From: Chloroflexota bacterium
GTDB lineage: Bacteria > Chloroflexota > Limnocylindria > Limnocylindrales > CSP1-4
DNA length: 6,422 nt
Direction: 5' to 3'
Assembly: GCA_021815005.1 (NCBI GenBank)
Contig: JAKAHL010000123.1
Span: 1 to 6,422 of the forward strand
A program made the position numbers and the translations under genes. Positions within the stretch are counted from its first letter, which is position 1; each line of letters begins with the position of its first letter. The notes under the pieces were generated by a model that was given only the letters and a program-made list of their open reading frames with translations, was not told the DNA's origin and made no database searches. Shown here piece by piece: positions 5,838-6,422 of this stretch.

Positions 5838-6422
5838 CAGTTGATCCCCGCCGACTTGATCAGGACGATCGCGAAGGCCGTCACGAACAGGTTGAGCAGC
5901 GCGGCGGGCAGCAGCCACTTCCACGCGAAGCCCATCAGCTGGTCGATGCGCACCCGCGGGAACGTGCCGCGCATCCAGACGAAGACGAACACGAAGACGA
6001 AGGACTTGAGCATGAACCAGACGAGGCCGGCGACCCAGTCCCAGTCCATGTAGGCCGCCAGGCCGATGACGCCGAACACGAGCAGGTTGAGCAGGAGGAA
6101 GCCGGCCACCAGCGCCTGCCAGGCCGGCCGATGCCGCCGCAGGAGGTAGACCGGCGCGGCGAGGACGAGCGTCACCAGCAGCGGGACCACCGCGGCGGCC
6201 GCCATCAGCGACGAGCCGAGCTGGCCCGGGTCGAGGTTGATCGACAGCGGCCCGACGCCGACCAGGCGGAGCAGCCAGTTCACGTCCACCGGCGCGTTCC
6301 AGGCGCCGAAGAACAGGGTGACGATCAGCGCCGACATGATGAACACGTTCACGTACTCGGCGAAGAACAGGAAGCCGAACCGCATCCCCGAGTACTCGGT
6401 GGCGAAGCCGGCCACGATCTCC
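5837..6422 (-). CDS. nuoH: NADH-quinone oxidoreductase subunit H, C-terminal part (cut by window edge)
   Basis: NuoH is the membrane subunit that joins the peripheral and membrane arms and forms much of the quinone chamber. The last 194 residues are visible and the frame runs off the right edge. The first visible residues, EIVAGFATEYSGMRFGF, are the conserved NuoH loop near the quinone site, so a GTG at 6415 inside this motif is not the true start. The end carries the other signature, VWFMLKSF then WMRGTFPRVRIDQLM, followed by the last helix (LLPAALLNLFVTAFAIVLI). Between GAW and the VWFMLK helix there are about 90 residues with two hydrophobic segments, where about 20-35 would be expected. 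The stop overlaps the next gene's ATG by one base (TGATG). Confidence 0.95.
   Translation of the reverse strand, partial: EIVAGFATEYSGMRFGFLFFAEYVNVFIMSALIVTLFFGAWNAPVDVNWLLRLVGVGPLSINLDPGQLGSSLMAAAAVVPLLVTLVLAAPVYLLRRHRPAWQALVAGFLLLNLLVFGVIGLAAYMDWDWVAGLVWFMLKSFVFVFVFVWMRGTFPRVRIDQLMGFAWKWLLPAALLNLFVTAFAIVLIKSAGIN

Noticed and set aside
5838..5924. Earlier start at 5924 for the NuoI/NuoE fusion
   Set aside because: It would overlap the conserved C-terminus of nuoH and add a non-conserved leader. The ATG at 5837 has a correctly placed GGGGA and a one-base stop/start overlap.
6413..6415. GTG at 6415 as the start of the right-hand gene
   Set aside because: It lies inside the conserved NuoH motif EIVAGFxTEYSGMRF, so the gene continues beyond the window.

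Overview
The window is a GC-rich stretch of a bacterial chromosome (roughly 70% G+C by eye). It lies wholly inside one operon for respiratory complex I (NADH:quinone oxidoreductase, nuo genes). All genes are on the minus strand, so transcription runs from the right edge to the left edge. The gene content suggests a high-GC member of Chloroflexota or a deep-branching actinobacterial lineage. That placement is a low-confidence guess from base composition and gene architecture, with no marker gene behind it.

Layout in transcription order: the C-terminal part of nuoH (5837-6422, cut by the right edge); a NuoI-half/NuoE-half fusion (5178-5837); a NuoF-like protein (3841-5181); an 861-residue chimera joining a NuoG-type ferredoxin front end, a GltD-type FAD/NAD(P)H oxidoreductase and several ferredoxin modules (1259-3844); nuoJ (707-1249); nuoK (363-707); and the start of nuoL (1-352, cut by the left edge). 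Neighbouring genes overlap by 1 or 4 bases, or are separated by 9 to 10 bases. I see no internal promoter, terminator, RNA gene, repeat, mobile element or CRISPR array, and no gene-free stretch longer than about 10 bases.

The membrane arm (NuoH, J, K, L) looks like working proton-pumping machinery, with the key NuoK glutamates present. The electron-input arm is strongly rebuilt. NuoI appears split: its first 4Fe-4S half is fused to a shortened NuoE, and its second 4Fe-4S half sits at the C-terminus of the chimera. NuoE has lost its 2Fe-2S domain. NuoF keeps its fold but has altered FMN/NADH residues and a Cys-to-Ser change in the N3 cluster motif. NuoG has lost its molybdopterin-oxidoreductase-like domain and gained a GltD/NfnB-type flavoprotein with two dinucleotide-binding folds. 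The simplest reading is a complex I variant whose electrons enter through the GltD-type flavin, possibly from NADPH, rather than, or in addition to, the NuoF flavin. NuoH also carries an apparent insertion of about 60 residues with two extra hydrophobic segments.
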